64,000 nt of DNA from Tubulanus polymorphus (GCF_964204645.1 NC_134031.1:16489307-16553306); one strand, 5' to 3'. Positions 36,949 to 50,300 are shown, numbered from the stretch's first letter. Notes: a model not told the origin generated them from the letters alone. Program-made: numbers and translations.

Positions 36949-37582
36949 ACTGTTCGAAGATCTACAGAAAACAAGAACGAATGAAAATAATCAATAATTA
37001 AGTGTATTCAAGGCCGGTGGATTGATCACAAGCCTGTCACAGATTCCCAAATGAAAATGAAGTTACTGAAAAAATTCACAGGAGTTTTTCATATGTCAGT
37101 TCCACAGCCACAGAACGCACCCCCCTCCCAGGGTCAGTATACACGCGATCGTGGACGACACAGTACTCATACAAGAACAAGAATGCTCAAATTAAGCGTA
37201 CACCAACCAGCCATGCAGTTCATATAAGACTCTGTCAGCATATAAAAAGATTTTGTCTCTCATTAGCATAAAGCAAAGCGTGGCCGACTGTATACCGATA
37301 TGAATGACTCGAATCGAGATGGACGAGAGAAACAAGGAGGCAGATTAGCTATTACACGATCGAAAAAATATTTCACATGGGCGCCGCCATCTTGGATTAG
37401 AAAACACCGTCAATAAAATACAGCATTTATCATAAATTCGGCATATTCCACGAGAAACCATGAAACCAAAAATAAGCGGCTGGATAGTTCTAGATCAGAT
37501 AGATCTCGTTATTTTCAGATTTGAATATTTTAAAGGCCTATTATCGATAGAAATAGATCACACATGCACGAATTTCACTTAC

Positions 37583-37606
37583 TCGGAATTAACCCGGAAG
37601 TAAGAG
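37583..37606 (-). promoter_or_regulatory. TOP-like transcription start and untranslated first exon of RpS5
   Basis: The minus strand reads CCTCTTACTTCCGGGTTAAT and then a consensus donor (CCGA|GTAAGTG). A pyrimidine tract after the starting C is the 5' TOP hallmark of ribosomal protein mRNAs, and ACTTCCGG is an ETS/GABP core often found at such promoters. The exon would be about 24 bases and spliced to the acceptor at 36962. Inference from motif and position. Confidence 0.55.
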
Positions 37607-38215
37607 GAATTCGGGGTGGACACACATCCAGAAAACGGAGGTATTTAATCTCTACATCAAAAAATAATTAGTAATTACATTTATTCTGTTAACAAGTCGT
37701 GTATGTAGTATGAATATGATTTACATATTCATATACAAAACGGTAGCTCTACTTGAGTTATTTGACGACTGTCAATAAAATGAAGAGTTGAAATTGTAAA
37801 ATTAAAAATGGCTTCCGGGTTGTAAAAATCGAAGAGCTTTCTGCAAATTCCTGTAAATCTGTCTCATTGCTGCTAAACGAAACGATTTATCGAAATGGCA
37901 TCTATAGAATGGTCGTGAGGTGTATCTTTTCCAAATTAAAAGTACGTATGAGAATGTGAACGTCGCGCGTATTTCAATGAAATAAACAAAACAGGTCCTC
38001 TTTTCCTGGCCCAACAAACAGCGCCATCTGTTGAGAATTTCTTCAACTTGCAAGTAATTTCATGTCCCCGTATTGATTATTGTGTAAATCTGCAGTTTAG
38101 GTCGTTCTTGATAAATTCTACATACCCAAGAGCCTCTAAATGGCTGATTTCTATGTTTCGAATTAAAAGGAAGGATAAATTTGTGTAAGAAGATTTGTAT
38201 TTGAAGTTTGGAGCT

Positions 38216-38386
38216 CAGGGGCTTGTTAACTGACTGGCTTTGATTTTTTATTTCCGGGTTGTTGATTATCTCGCAAGAATGGCGTATTAGGCGGTCGCGA
38301 TGCTGTACTATATAAAAATGACCTATATAGTACAGCATCGTGACCACCTGATCACTTGTTTTTCGGAAGTTGTGTACAAGCCCCTG
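38216..38386. mobile_element. Foldback MITE, CAGGGGCTTGT family, copy 1
   Basis: Ends CAGGGGCTTGT and ACAAGCCCCTG are perfect inverses. The centre is a long hairpin, GCGATGCTGTACTATATA facing TATATAGTACAGCATCG. 171 bp. Related by its ends to 57472-57592. Confidence 0.75.
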
Positions 38387-38411
38387 TGTTTGGAGGTGAA
38401 CTGCAGCTTTG

Positions 38412-38470
38412 ATCATCCAGTGTCCCTGGTACTATTTTGGTTTATATTAGCACCAGGGATGCTGGATGAT
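38412..38470. repeat. Short hairpin beside the CAGGGGCTTGT element
   Basis: ATCATCCAGTGTCCCTGGT faces ACCAGGGATGCTGGATGAT across a loop of about 20 bases. Separate from, but adjacent to, the previous element; possibly an end of another transposon. Confidence 0.65.
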
Positions 38471-39055
38471 CTGAGCTACTGTCCCACAAACTTCAAATAT
38501 GAGCCCCTGCCATGCCATGATTATCAGTTTTAAAAAAAGGATCTGGGATAGTCTGAATACCAGTTGTTGTTACGGGTTCCCTTAGATTGTTTGGGGAACG
38601 ACGGCTAGGTACAGATCTGGGAGTGACTGCAGTTTAGGTGTCCCTAATCATGGTTGCGTACCTTAAACTAACCATTCACTATCATTTAATAACACTAAGC
38701 GCCACACAGTGGAAAGGTGACCTGAACTGCTGTTAGACTAACATTGATAGGTTTGTGTAGTTTTCCTTGTCACAGTATTTATTCAATGTTGTAGCTGGAT
38801 TTCGAAGTTGGAAAAAGACAGATACATCTTTTCCGCGATCAGGTTAATTAATCTTATCGATTGTACAAGTGTGAATTTATATAGACATGAATTAGTTGAT
38901 GAATTTCATACTCTTTGATTCGATGAATTGACGAAGAAAATCATTGGAAAATCGTGTAATTGATTATATAGCGAAATTAGTTAACAATTGATTTGATTTT
39001 ATAGTACCTGTAAATATTGAAAGGTTGGGAATAATTTTGGACTCACCTAGCTGAT

Positions 39056-39080
39056 CAATAATAATAATAATAATAATAAT
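39056..39080 (+). repeat. (AAT)n microsatellite
   Basis: Eight or so tandem AAT units upstream of the FAM69-like gene. Confidence 0.9.
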
Positions 39081-39387
39081 GTCACATTTATATAGCGCCT
39101 GTTTCACTAATAATAATGTTCACCAGCGCTTTGTATGGTAGTGGTGCTGAATTCACGGAGCATAGGCTTTGCAGAAAAGCAAATGTTTTACTCTCTGTTT
39201 GAAAGTGTTGATTTCAGTTATATTCCGTATATTTGCATCGAGAGAGTTCCACAGAGTTGGAGCAATACCAATGTCAATGTCGATGTTCTGCTGTTGGTAG
39301 TCATGTCAAGAGAAATCCTGCATGGTTTTTGATATAAGCACCGGTGATTAATATTTGTGTTGTATTTTACAGCAGCAGTTCGGCGTG

Positions 39388-41473
39388 ATGCTGAAATCAC
39401 GGCATTTACCGGGTATCGCTCTCGTAGCATTTCTCATATGGTTTGTGTTCGTTATGTTTCGACCGGATCCATGTAAAAGTGACCAGTTCAGGGTGAATTT
39501 GGTAAGTGACTTTCTAGCCATGAATCGCAGGCACCGGGGTTTGTCAATACATAGCGTTCTACGTATTGTTTGGGGGTTAAAATAATGGTTTGAAGCGAGT
39601 TAATTTGACGAATAGCGGATTGCGCAAAAATCAAGCTTAATTTTTATTGAAGAGATGGTTAATCCCTTGCCATTTCGGCTTTTGGCAGACTCAATGTTAC
39701 ACTAAAGAATAAGGGCGGCCCCTCAAAAATCCCAGCACATGCGGAAAACTGTAGTATGACACCTTCACCAGGGTTTAGTCACCCCCGGGTTAAACTGATG
39801 AGCAAATGATATTCTAGGCGTGCCCTGGCACTCTTAAGGATACACCCTAGTTAGAAGGCACAAACTCATATCGCTTCTTAAAAATGTCTTCATCTTGTTT
39901 GTAGTGTGAATTGTATGAGAGTAATATCATCACTGGAACGCTTTGTCCTCATGTATGCAAATCGAAAACATGGAAGTTCCACCATTGCCACGTCGACAAA
40001 ACCGGACAGATAGTGAGTTTCAAAAAAAATCTATCACTCTCGGCGTCTGAAAGCTTTACGACGAAATTTGTATCATGGTATTTTTATTTTGTAGTCATTC
40101 ATCGAAAAGCCGTCGATATTAAAACTCGGTCATCAGGCCGAGCAGTTGTGGCACGGCCATTCGGCTTCGGGACTATACATGACTCCCGAGGAGGGCATGA
40201 ACGTGCGCGCGTTTAAAAAGTTACTGAAAGACTTTCTGGACACGCGTCTCGGTTCATCGGACCACGAACAAATTTTTCGTCGCATCCTCAACGTAGCAGA
40301 CGTCAACGCCGATGGAAAGGTATTGGACTGATTCGGAATAGAAACGTTAGAACGAAATTCAAAAAACCGTAACTTGAAAGTTTTTTTGATCTTAAAATAG
40401 GGATTGACCCTGTGATTTATTTGATTGGTAAATTTCAAAGTTTTTGGGGTACATACAGACCAGACAAATACGGGTTCATTTTTCCTGCTGGGAAAACTCG
40501 ATCTTTTCTTGAAAATCACGGGAATTTTAATTTTTGACGTCTCGTTCTTGCCGGTGATAATTGGCACGATGAACCGCATGATAGCGGTGTTCACTACAAC
40601 AGGGTTTAGAGGGGCAGCCACCCCATTCATGTTCACATCAACCCCTCCAAAAATCAGCCTCCCCTTATAGAATATCTTCTGCCCCTCCCATCTACTGGTA
40701 TCTTATAATTGAATGTGGTAATATCAGGGAATTCTGAGTTTGTACATTAATGATTACCGTTTGTGTTTTAGATATCGTTGTCGGAGGCGAAGACGATCTG
40801 GTCTCTAATTCAGAACAACGAGTTTCTGCTATTGCTCGTGTTCCAGGGCAGTCATTACGTGTCGGAACTGCGCGGATTCTGCGGCGACTTTTACGCCGTC
40901 GAGTACGTGCTGCAAAACTCGCTACCTGTGCTGCCGCCTACCGGTATAAATCGGTACTGGAGCAGCTTGTACGACATCGCGTGGCACAAAAAAGTGAAAA
41001 TCTGCATCGGGCTGTTGGAGTTCACGTTGGAAGCGTACCAGCACGGCGCCGACGGTTCGTTTTACATGTGCGACCTCGGCGAACATACGATCGGTTATAC
41101 GAAAAACTACGAAGCCCGCGTGACGAACCTCGCGTTGACGTTCCCGCGCAAGACGCTGCACCGGTACGTGAAACGACATTTCTGCAACGCGGACGCCGAC
41201 TGCGTTTACACGCGTCAGTGTCAAACGACGTGCGATCGCGCGACTCGCCGGTGTTCGGCGGATCTCGTGCGTCCAAATCTCGTTTACGTCTGTCAGATCA
41301 TCGAGCGTTACATGTTCCCCGACGTGCCGCGCGGCGTTCGCGGCGAGCTGAAAGTTTTACTCGATCGTTGCAAGTCGTTGAATATCTACGCGCGCGATAT
41401 GCAACTTCAACATTCGCTGCTTCTCAACGAACTGAAAAGTCTTCTATGGAAGCAAATCAGTTCCGACGTATGA
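39388..41473 (+). CDS. DIPK1-like: FAM69/DIPK1 divergent protein kinase (type II membrane)
   Basis: FAM69/DIPK1 proteins are divergent kinases of the ER/Golgi lumen; substrate largely unknown. Four coding exons in phase: 39388-39501, 39905-40012, 40095-40319, 40772-41473; 382 residues. A single N-terminal membrane anchor (LPGIALVAFLIWFVFVMF, about residues 7-24) is followed by a Cys-rich segment (C27, CELYE, LCPHVC, CHVDKTGQI) and a kinase N-lobe. A canonical EF-hand loop, D143-V-N-A-D-G-K-I-S-L-S-E154, is inserted at the exon 3/4 border, as in FAM69. Exon 4 carries the divergent C-lobe (GSFYMCDLGEHTIGY) and a second Cys cluster (CNADADCVYTRQCQTTCD). Somewhat shorter than vertebrate members. 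The last exon is strongly CpG-rich. The start is the first ATG after the acceptor at 39372. Confidence 0.9.
40391..40465 (+). repeat. Dispersed repeat family B, copy 1
   Basis: GATCTTAAAATAGGGATTG followed by 'ATTTATTTGATTGGT' and 'GGTACATACAGACC', in intron 3 of the FAM69-like gene. It matches 44651-44722 in the neverland intron. Likely a shared transposon end. Confidence 0.5.
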
Positions 41474-43247
41474 ACGCTTTTCAGCGCGATTTTATTCTTA
41501 GTTATTTAGATTTATCGAAATTCATAGAAATATTCTACAACGGTTTGCTTTGGAAAATGAAAACGATGCACCGGAACCACTTTGGCATCACGACTAGAAA
41601 TAGGAATGGCCCGATTGCATATGATTAAAAGGCTTATCGTGAAACCTTGCTATTGTTTTACAGACATTCCAAATAGAGCTATTCGGAATCTAACCTTATT
41701 TTCTATTTCTTTGTACAAGGTCGTACTATCAATATTGATGTGTTTAATGTCCATATTTGACGTAGTTTGTATTTGGAGAACAGTTCATTAACTGTGTCGT
41801 TATCAAAACTCAATCGTGTCTCTGTATTTTTAACTGTATTTTCCACCACATATTATTCATGTAAAAAAGTCCTTTTTGCTTTGATGATTATTATTATTAT
41901 TATTTATAAGTGTAATTTATTTTTGGGCATATTTATTATTTATGTCCGTCAAACACTGCTTCCATTGCCAAAATTTTCCCACCAAACCTTTATTTTATAA
42001 AAGAAAAAATTCTTTTTTCTATTCATTGTCGGAGATTAATTTTGTTTGATTTAATCTAGGCTTCATTATATACAAATAATATTATTTATACTCCAGATAT
42101 TTTATTACAGTAGAGTTTTTATTTATGACGGTGCCCGATATTTCCTCGGTACATTTGTCTCTTTGTTGTGATGAGAATTACTGTTTCTTTGATATTCTAG
42201 TTTCTTATGTTTTCAGTAATATATTGTATTTGACATAAATATATTGTAACTATATACTTAATATACCAGTCATCAAAATTCTGGAATTGTCTTTACAAAT
42301 TCTGGCTAGTCTCTATGTAGAAAGGTTGTTAGTTTCCTAGTGATAAATGGTACGTACTTACGTGGAAGCCCTCCCTGCTAAAAATAAATCGACATAAGAC
42401 AATCAAATAAATGTAGAAACAGTAGTAGTTCGGGGTTTTAACCGGTAGTCAACTAGCAACAGTCACATTGGCGACTGGATTGCTAGGTTAGGAGATTTGG
42501 GCCAGGCGATGGTTGAACTAGGATATAAATTTCCTAGATACAAGTATGATTATTCAATCGATACAAATAGCTTTGTCGGTGCGTAACTCTCGTCATAGGA
42601 CTTTCAATTGATAATGATACGATTAAATGTTAGTTACGTTACTAAAGATCGAAGCATTGGTGTATTAGATATTTTTGGAAACAATTCAAACCATTCTGTT
42701 CTGAAATATGAAAGCGATTGCAAGCAAATCAACCCTGGCAAGTGATTGTTATAGTGACTATGGTTATTGCTAATGTTATTGGTGCTTCCTTAAATTCCTT
42801 ATACTGTGTGCTTGTAATTGAATGCATTATAGGAGTAATAGTATATCTGGGAGGGAATTTGAATATTTAATATATAAGATATGAATATTTGATAAGCAAG
42901 TGTGTAGCTTGGTCGGACCACAGAGATTAAATCTAGTCGTTTACATTTTAATGAAATGTTAATGTTTCTATTGTTCATATTTCTAATATACCGGTACGCG
43001 TGCGTTTTATCTTCACACTACGTCTGGATTTAATGCAATATTTGTTGTTCTTCTGATATATACGTATTAGAGATGGAATCTTTTACAACAATTTCTAGCA
43101 ACATTCGGCGCAATAAATATTCAAATATATCAATTGAATTAACCATGCATTGTGTTACTTGTTGCGCAACCAAGAACTCTGTATAGCCGTGACCCGGGCC
43201 AACTGTCACACTGGTGCACACCCTTCAAAAAAGCAGAACCTCAAAAA

Positions 43248-43412
43248 AGTGGAACCTCGTTATAACGAACTCGGATTTAATCGGATATTACAAATATAGA
43301 ATTGTGCCCAAAGTAAGAAGATTTGTTTGATTATATACTGGATATAACGGACTATCGGTTATAACGAACATATTTCTGACCCCCGTGAAGTTCGCTGTAA
43401 CGAGGTTCCACT
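43248..43412. mobile_element. pogo/Tigger-like MITE, 165 bp
   Basis: AGTGGAACCTCGTTATAACG at the left faces CTGTAACGAGGTTCCACT at the right; 'GGATATAACGGACTA' and 'GGTTATAACGAAC' repeat inside. Ends of the type AGTxGAACCTCGTTATAACGA are characteristic of pogo-like elements (family knowledge). No transposase frame. Confidence 0.65.
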
Positions 43413-43625
43413 GCAGAAGGCCCTCCTATGTTCAAGCATCCCCCAGATCAAAACAGTTAAGTTTTCAAACAACGAAAAATGAAATCAAGAGACTGACATT
43501 ATTTACTTAACTTCATAATATGATTATTATTCACTTCACATTTTCAGTTTATCTTTCATTACATAATTATAATATATTCAGTCATCATGTCTACTTGATT
43601 GCAGATTGTATTATGTGTATAATAA

Positions 43626-43628
<3 letters not shown>

Positions 43629-43668
<40 letters not shown>
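43629..43668. repeat. (TA)n microsatellite
   Basis: About 20 TA units with flanking TA-rich sequence. Confidence 0.95.
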
Positions 43669-43670
<2 letters not shown>

Positions 43671-44330
43671 TATATATATTTGTGTTCATATTACATATAT
43701 CACATAAAAAACATTACATATTCACAATACATCGAGGGCATCACTTCTCAAATAGGTTTTGTATAACACTTGAATTTGCTGTCTTCAAAACTTTGAAGTG
43801 CTACGCAACTTCGAGCTTGGACTCCTACGTGCAACGAAACCCTGCAACAAAACGCTATTAGGAACCGAGAATTAGTTTTTTGATCACATCATAACATGAA
43901 GAATGTACGACGCTATCAAAGTTCACAATATCATGACAAATCACAACCACTAATAACGCCCTTCTTCGTCATGAGATTGTGATATATTTTACAACATTGT
44001 AATAAGAAAGGTCAGCATTCAGATATTTCAGCTATTTCTTCAAACTAGATCTCAACATACTTTTACATCGATTAAAAGTCACAGGATTTACATTGTTATT
44101 GCGAAATAACGATTATTAACACTAGTGCATAATACACGATAGAATATACAGAAGAGTATTCTATAAATTCTTACGTTTCTTTTAAGATACGTCACGCAAA
44201 CGTTAGATTTTAATTTCCTTTACGTGGAGAATAACAGCATTTTTGATTTATAAAACATTCGAAACCGATATGAACAATCACAGAGAGATCTAGCGCGTCC
44301 GCCTGCATCCGAGAGCGTTTGCGCGCGCGT

Positions 44331-47300
44331 TTAAAATTCTAAGGTATCTTTCTGAAATTTCAGACGCGGACTGTTCTCCGAATAGAATTGCGAGTACCAG
44401 CGTCGGTGTTTCTGCACCTGCGAATCCTCGACGGATTTCACGAACACCGGTCGTCCTTCGTATCGCTTGTTATTCCAAATCATTATGTCGCGATCAATCT
44501 GCATGAAAAAATCAGAGTCAGAGTTTATAGCAGAAGACACTAATTTATGTATGATCTTAAAATAGGGATTGTCGTTTGATTTATGTCGCGATCAATCTGC
44601 ATGAAAAAATCAGAGTCAGAGTTTATAGCAGAAGACACTAATTTATGTATGATCTTAAAATAGAGGGATTGTCCTTCGATTTATTTGGTTGGTTGATTTG
44701 GTATCCCCTCACAGACCGACCACACCTCTGCCGGGACCGAAACAGGTTGTTTGATTCTGAAATCGTAAATCGAAGTACCAATTTCGGTTCCGATTCGTGT
44801 AGCGAATAAACCTTTTAGACCAAATGGGTTTCGATTGTTCCTTGGCACGGCGTTTTGAAATCCTATTAAGGATTGATTGATGGCCAAAAAAGTTGAATAC
44901 CACATACACTGATAACTACCTATCAGTAATTAGTAAGTAATAAGTTATTCATTACGTATAGTAGGTCAAATTATAACCAATTTCGTTTGAAATATCATAA
45001 ATACAGTTCCAAAAACATAACAGTATTTTTTTCTTCCATTAACAGGCCCGTACCGAGCTTTTTGGAGGGGCAACTCTATCTCAAGAAAAAGGGCACTTTT
45101 TGCCGTGAAAAGGGCTACTTTCCTATTGATAAAGGTCACGTCAAATATGAAGTGTCCGGGTACCAGAATAAATCATTAAAGAATGGATTGCTTTTCATTT
45201 TCCAAAAAGTAACATGATTAATATTGTATCCATATTTCGCAAAATCTTGACCCGAATTTTTTGACACTGACTTTGAAGGGTACTTCGGAAATTCCAGGGG
45301 GTTCGTTCGCTAACCCCGAACCCCACATGGCACGGGCCTGATTAAGCATTTTCTAGAGAACGCGTTCACGAACCTGTAAAGCCTCGCCGATGAGAAATAT
45401 CTTAGCAACAAACGTCGGAATTTTCCAGTCGAAATAACACAGATGAATCATTTTTTGCACGAGCGGTTCGACCGGATTCAGAGACTGCACGAACACGCCC
45501 TTACCCAATACGCTATTGAATTCGAGATAAACAATCGAAGGACCGATCTGAAAGAGACAAAATATACATCAATGAGATGGTATCATCGCTGCGCGCCTTT
45601 ATCTCGCTCTGGAAAATAAAATATTCTCAAGGGACCAATAAAACCGGCGTAATCCCTGGAGATTCAGTGTAATGATCTATGTTTTCTTCGGTGATTTACG
45701 TACTTGTTTTGCCACGACTTTAACGTCCAAAATCGGAATTCGGATTCCGAATAATCTCATCGTGTGAGTGAGTTCTAAAGCTCCGACGTGTTTGTCCGGC
45801 TCCGAATATTGTCCCCACGTCGCGTGCCATTCGTGTTTAGCGAACGACCAGATGCTGTTGTACATAGATTTCAGATCAGATCCAGCGGGTATGATCGGGC
45901 TGTGCACAGCGTCTAAATGCGCCAGATCGGCGCCGTTTTCGGGTATATCCTTAAAAAAAGAAAGAAAAATTACTTTCGTAATGCAATACGTCGTGAATTT
46001 CATTTTGAGATAAATATAAAACTTTTGAAAATTCTTATCTAACCTCGATATGTGCGTTTATTGTATGTTCGGTACGCCCTCGATAGGTATATTGGCCAGA
46101 CGTGATTTCTGGAATCTCAGGGGGTGTCCAATAGGGTTCAGCGCCCTCAGCGTGAAACCACAAGTATATCCAACCGTTCAATTCCATTACTGGCCACGAT
46201 TTCACTTTAGCCATTTCAGGTACTAAAAAAAGGCGTTAAACCAAAATTCAGAATTAGAAAAAATACATGAATCGTTCGTTTATTAGAGAAAGTGGATCAA
46301 ACGAATTTCGGATAAAGTTCTTGAACACGCAGACGAAATGGGAAAATTGCCAAGTACGATTGAGTAGATTTCGTGAAATGCAAAAAACGGCTTATTCCAA
46401 TCGGCGTGAATTAATCAATAGCGAAAACAAGTAGAAAACTCGTTTTTCTGGTTTTATGGGACATGTTATTTTCGGACAACAGTTTTGCGTAGTTACATGA
46501 AAACATTGATGAAAATACTTGTCGCAAAGGGCATATTATGTTATAGGCATATAACATATGAAGATTCACACGTTATTTGCTTGTAGATATAGTTTTCGAC
46601 TTAGTTGCTATCGCATCAGACTTATGTAGTACTGGACTGATCATAGACAAAAGTTGGTAGACATGAAGATTTATGAAACGATAAACCCAGACACGACACG
46701 ACAAAACATAAAAATGTCTGATCTTTATAGCTTTCCATTCTGGGCGATGAAATAATAAAACCAATGTTGTAAATGTAATGATATGCTATGGGCTTTAAAT
46801 TGGGAACTAATCCAGTTGTTTGGGTTTGCTCAGTTGAATGGTGGTTCGTATAACAATCGGTATAACTGAAAGGTAAAATCGACAGTCAGACGGTAAGTTT
46901 GATCGATGATGATACCTCCTTGAAGCCTGTTCAAATCGACATGACCCGCAATCGGCATCTTCTAGCAAACATATTAACCCCTAGATCAGTACGAATGGCA
47001 ATGCTTGATACCGACGCGCGTTCATGTGTAAAGCCGAACGGACAGCGCGGCTTAAGCAAAAACCTGTTTTCAAGGGGTTTATAAAAAAGAAATGCACCAA
47101 AATAGGGATATGGAATAAAACCCTGTTCTTCTCATCGAGTGCACTTTTCATTATTCATATTCTTTTTCGATGTAAATATTCATAGAAAATTGTGTGTTTT
47201 GTTCGAAGTAATTCATTCACGACCTTGGAGGGTCTGCCAAAAAAAGAAAACGTGCATGACCTTGGAGGGTCCGCCAAAAAAATTAGCTAGGGGGAATTGT

Positions 47301-50300
47301 TATCCCACGTTTCTGTTCAGCTACTACTAAAAATTCGTAATGATCATAATATTGTAGATGAATTTGCTACTGTGAATTTCGGTAAAGTCATGCGTTAAAT
47401 ATTCATTCGAAGAGATCTGATGACCAAGTGATAATAATAGCTTTTATCACTATTATCTGAACGATCTTATCAATGTGTTGAGAATAACTGAAATGTTCTT
47501 GTATACCGGTATATCGAACTTATAGACCATGGACTGCGGGAAATTCTGATCGGAATATTCAACAGCTATCAAGAGTTTTTTTTTTAATTCAAATAATCAT
47601 AAATCTTACAACAAATAGACCAACGGCTTCAATATTTGTAAATTTTGCGGGGAGGGCTGAAAGATGAAATATATCTACCTTTTCCTTGTGCATATGGAAT
47701 TTTCGTACATTTGCCATCATCGCCGCGGTATTGCCAGCCGTGGAATGGACATTCGAGACAATCCCCTTTTACGCGTCCGCCGATAGCCAGGTTGGCTCCG
47801 AGATGGGCGCAGTAAGCATCGATTATGTGCGCCCTGCCATCTTCTCCTCGAAAAACGGCCAAATTCTGACCTAAAAAAAGATATAAAATTCTATGATGTT
47901 TTGGTGCATTTTTATGATGATGCTGATGAAATAATATTCATATAGCGCCATTTCCGCTGATTCAAATTTCAAAACCATGATAAAGTAATCCAGTAAACAG
48001 TTATGTTTTTAGGAGCCTTTCGAGATAATCCAGATCAGGTTCATTAATATTTTTAGAGCATTTCAGAGGATGGGAGCAAAAAATGTGAGAGATCGTCCAC
48101 CAAAGGTTGGTAATAAGTGAATTGTCCGATCCAGATCTTAGTTGACGAGAAGGGGGACAAGTTTGCGGAGAAAATCAGGAGTCAGTCCATGGTAGCTTTC
48201 GAAAGCGAGCAGCAACAGTTTTAAATTCAATTCTTTCTTTTTAATTCTGATTCGGCAAAACAAATATCATTTTGGTATCAAAACAGAATAGTTGGATTAT
48301 ATATGAACCGATAATTGAAGGGATTGGTACAAATGTTAAGTCAATTTTTGAAGAATATTGAGACATATTTGATGGCAAGGCTCTTTCTATCTATTTTAAA
48401 ACTTCAACGCAACCGAACCTGAAACTTCCAACAGTACCAAATACAGACTTATCTTAAGTCAGACAGAAAACAGAGGACAACTTAACATACCCTTGAAGGG
48501 TAACTAAATTTTACCAAAAAGCAACCATTCGTATTTATGCACCAATCCCTTTCATTGTCTTTCTTATAAATATAAATCCAAAATACATTTCGAAGGCCAT
48601 ACAATCTTGTTACATTCATGAAATTTATTTATGAAGGGTATCGAAATTACAAGTGTAATAGGTAACTGAGCACGTCTGCGTTAAGTGATCTGAGAACTTG
48701 GTTCTTGATTTCACTGAAGTCATTTCAATTTTCAAAAGATGGAATCGACCCAATAAATTTTTCCGACGAACAAAAATATAAAAAAATGTCATCAATCATT
48801 GAAACATATGGAGCAGAAAATTCCGATCATGGCCTGAACAACGCACTTATTTCTAGAACGCTCCATAGCCTAGAAACCTGTTTCGCGAGAAAAAAATTCG
48901 CCCGACAATAGAAAGCACCGATTGAATGAAACATAATTTTCACATAACCCCCGAACATTTTGTGTAAATAATATTTTTGCGACGTGACCACATGCACGCA
49001 TGCAAAGATGCGTACTCGAAATCGGCTGCGGCGGCGGAGGCGGTCTAACACAAAAAGGTCTAAAGCGCTAATAGGGAAATATTAAACAAGTTCAAGCACA
49101 ATCGGCCATCAAGTCAACAGTTCTCAATCAGCCGACGTAATCCCATTATAGTCACTCTTTTTTAGTTAACAGATAGCCTTACACGCTCGCTAGGGTTCGA
49201 TTGCCACTGTGACACAACAGACAGGAAAATACATCGCGGTCGAGTGCACCACGAGTAGAAAATGTGATTATTTTTCTCTTACATATATAGACATATATAT
49301 ACATCAGACTTTTCCCCCTGAATCTAGTAAATAACCGCAATCCAAATGTGAAACAAGAAAATATTTTCATTTCGGAATCGTTTTCAAGTAAGAAGCTCCT
49401 CCGACGTCTGAAAACCGCGCAGACGGTTCAATAAGACCATATAGAGAAAGAAAGTGAGGTTTGCAACTAGAACTGGAGAAATTGAATATGAATGCACCCC
49501 CCTTCCCCCAAAAGTGGCGCTGATGATTTAAAATATCATCAAAAATTGCCTAATTGTCGAGAATTTTTTTAAACATGTACATATATATCTAAGTTTTGGA
49601 TATGAGGAAAAGGTATACGCTTCCTTTATAAATCATGACCCAATTAAAATCGCAATCGTTTCCGAGATCGATTTTACGCTTATGAATGGAACGAACGAAT
49701 ACTATTAAATGACGTGAAAACTCCGAAATACTGTATTTGACAAAACAAGTATTTGATCGCGCATTCACTTTTATGTAAATATACCTAATACATGCGAATG
49801 CGTTTGTAAAGTTACGTTGTCGAAAGTGTTTGACAAGCATTACACATATCGGGTATAGACCAACGTGTGCGGAGAAAAATAAGAAATAACTCGATCTTAA
49901 TTCGTTTGATATTTCTGTATCATTGCGGTGTAGTCATAGCGATTCTATGGACAAGTATCGCCTCGCCCCCATAGAAAAAAATGAGAAAAGAAAAATATAT
50001 TCTTAATACGACGACCGGGTTTTAGGGACGAAACGATCTGAATTGACTATATATAGTAACGAAATACGAAGGTCCCGGAAACGACATTTGAAGATCGAGA
50101 TTAAAGAAGCGATAAAATTATTATTTGGCGAACTTGAAGAGCAGTCTGTGTCCGCGTGTATGTACCTAGCAAGAGCAATAAAACACCACCGAAGAGTAAA
50201 CTGAGATAACAATTTCAATGCGAACCCGATTGATGCCGGGTAACAATTCCCGAAAAAAAATTCTCATTTTGTCCCCGCCAGAATCTTCAGAATAGCGAGT

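Larger units (their letters stand above)
37610..39372. other. Spacer between RpS5 and the FAM69-like gene
   Basis: Head-to-head spacer without coding signal. It holds two hairpin elements (38216, 38412) and an (AAT)n tract at 39056-39080. The FAM69-like gene must have an untranslated first exon here, because its ATG exon begins with an acceptor (TTTTACAG, ending 39372). Confidence 0.5.
41474..44330. other. Convergent 3' spacer between FAM69-like and neverland genes
   Basis: No coding exon seen. It probably holds both 3' UTRs, AT-rich sequence with several AATAAA-like signals, a pogo-like MITE (43248) and a (TA)n tract (43629). Confidence 0.5.

Noticed and set aside
40750..41628. 292-codon Arg-rich plus-strand frame and several minus-strand frames
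   Set aside because: Shadows of the GC-rich last exon of the FAM69-like gene; composition is unlike any protein family.
43520..43861. 113-codon plus-strand frame
   Set aside because: Includes the (TA)n tract and has no conserved feature.
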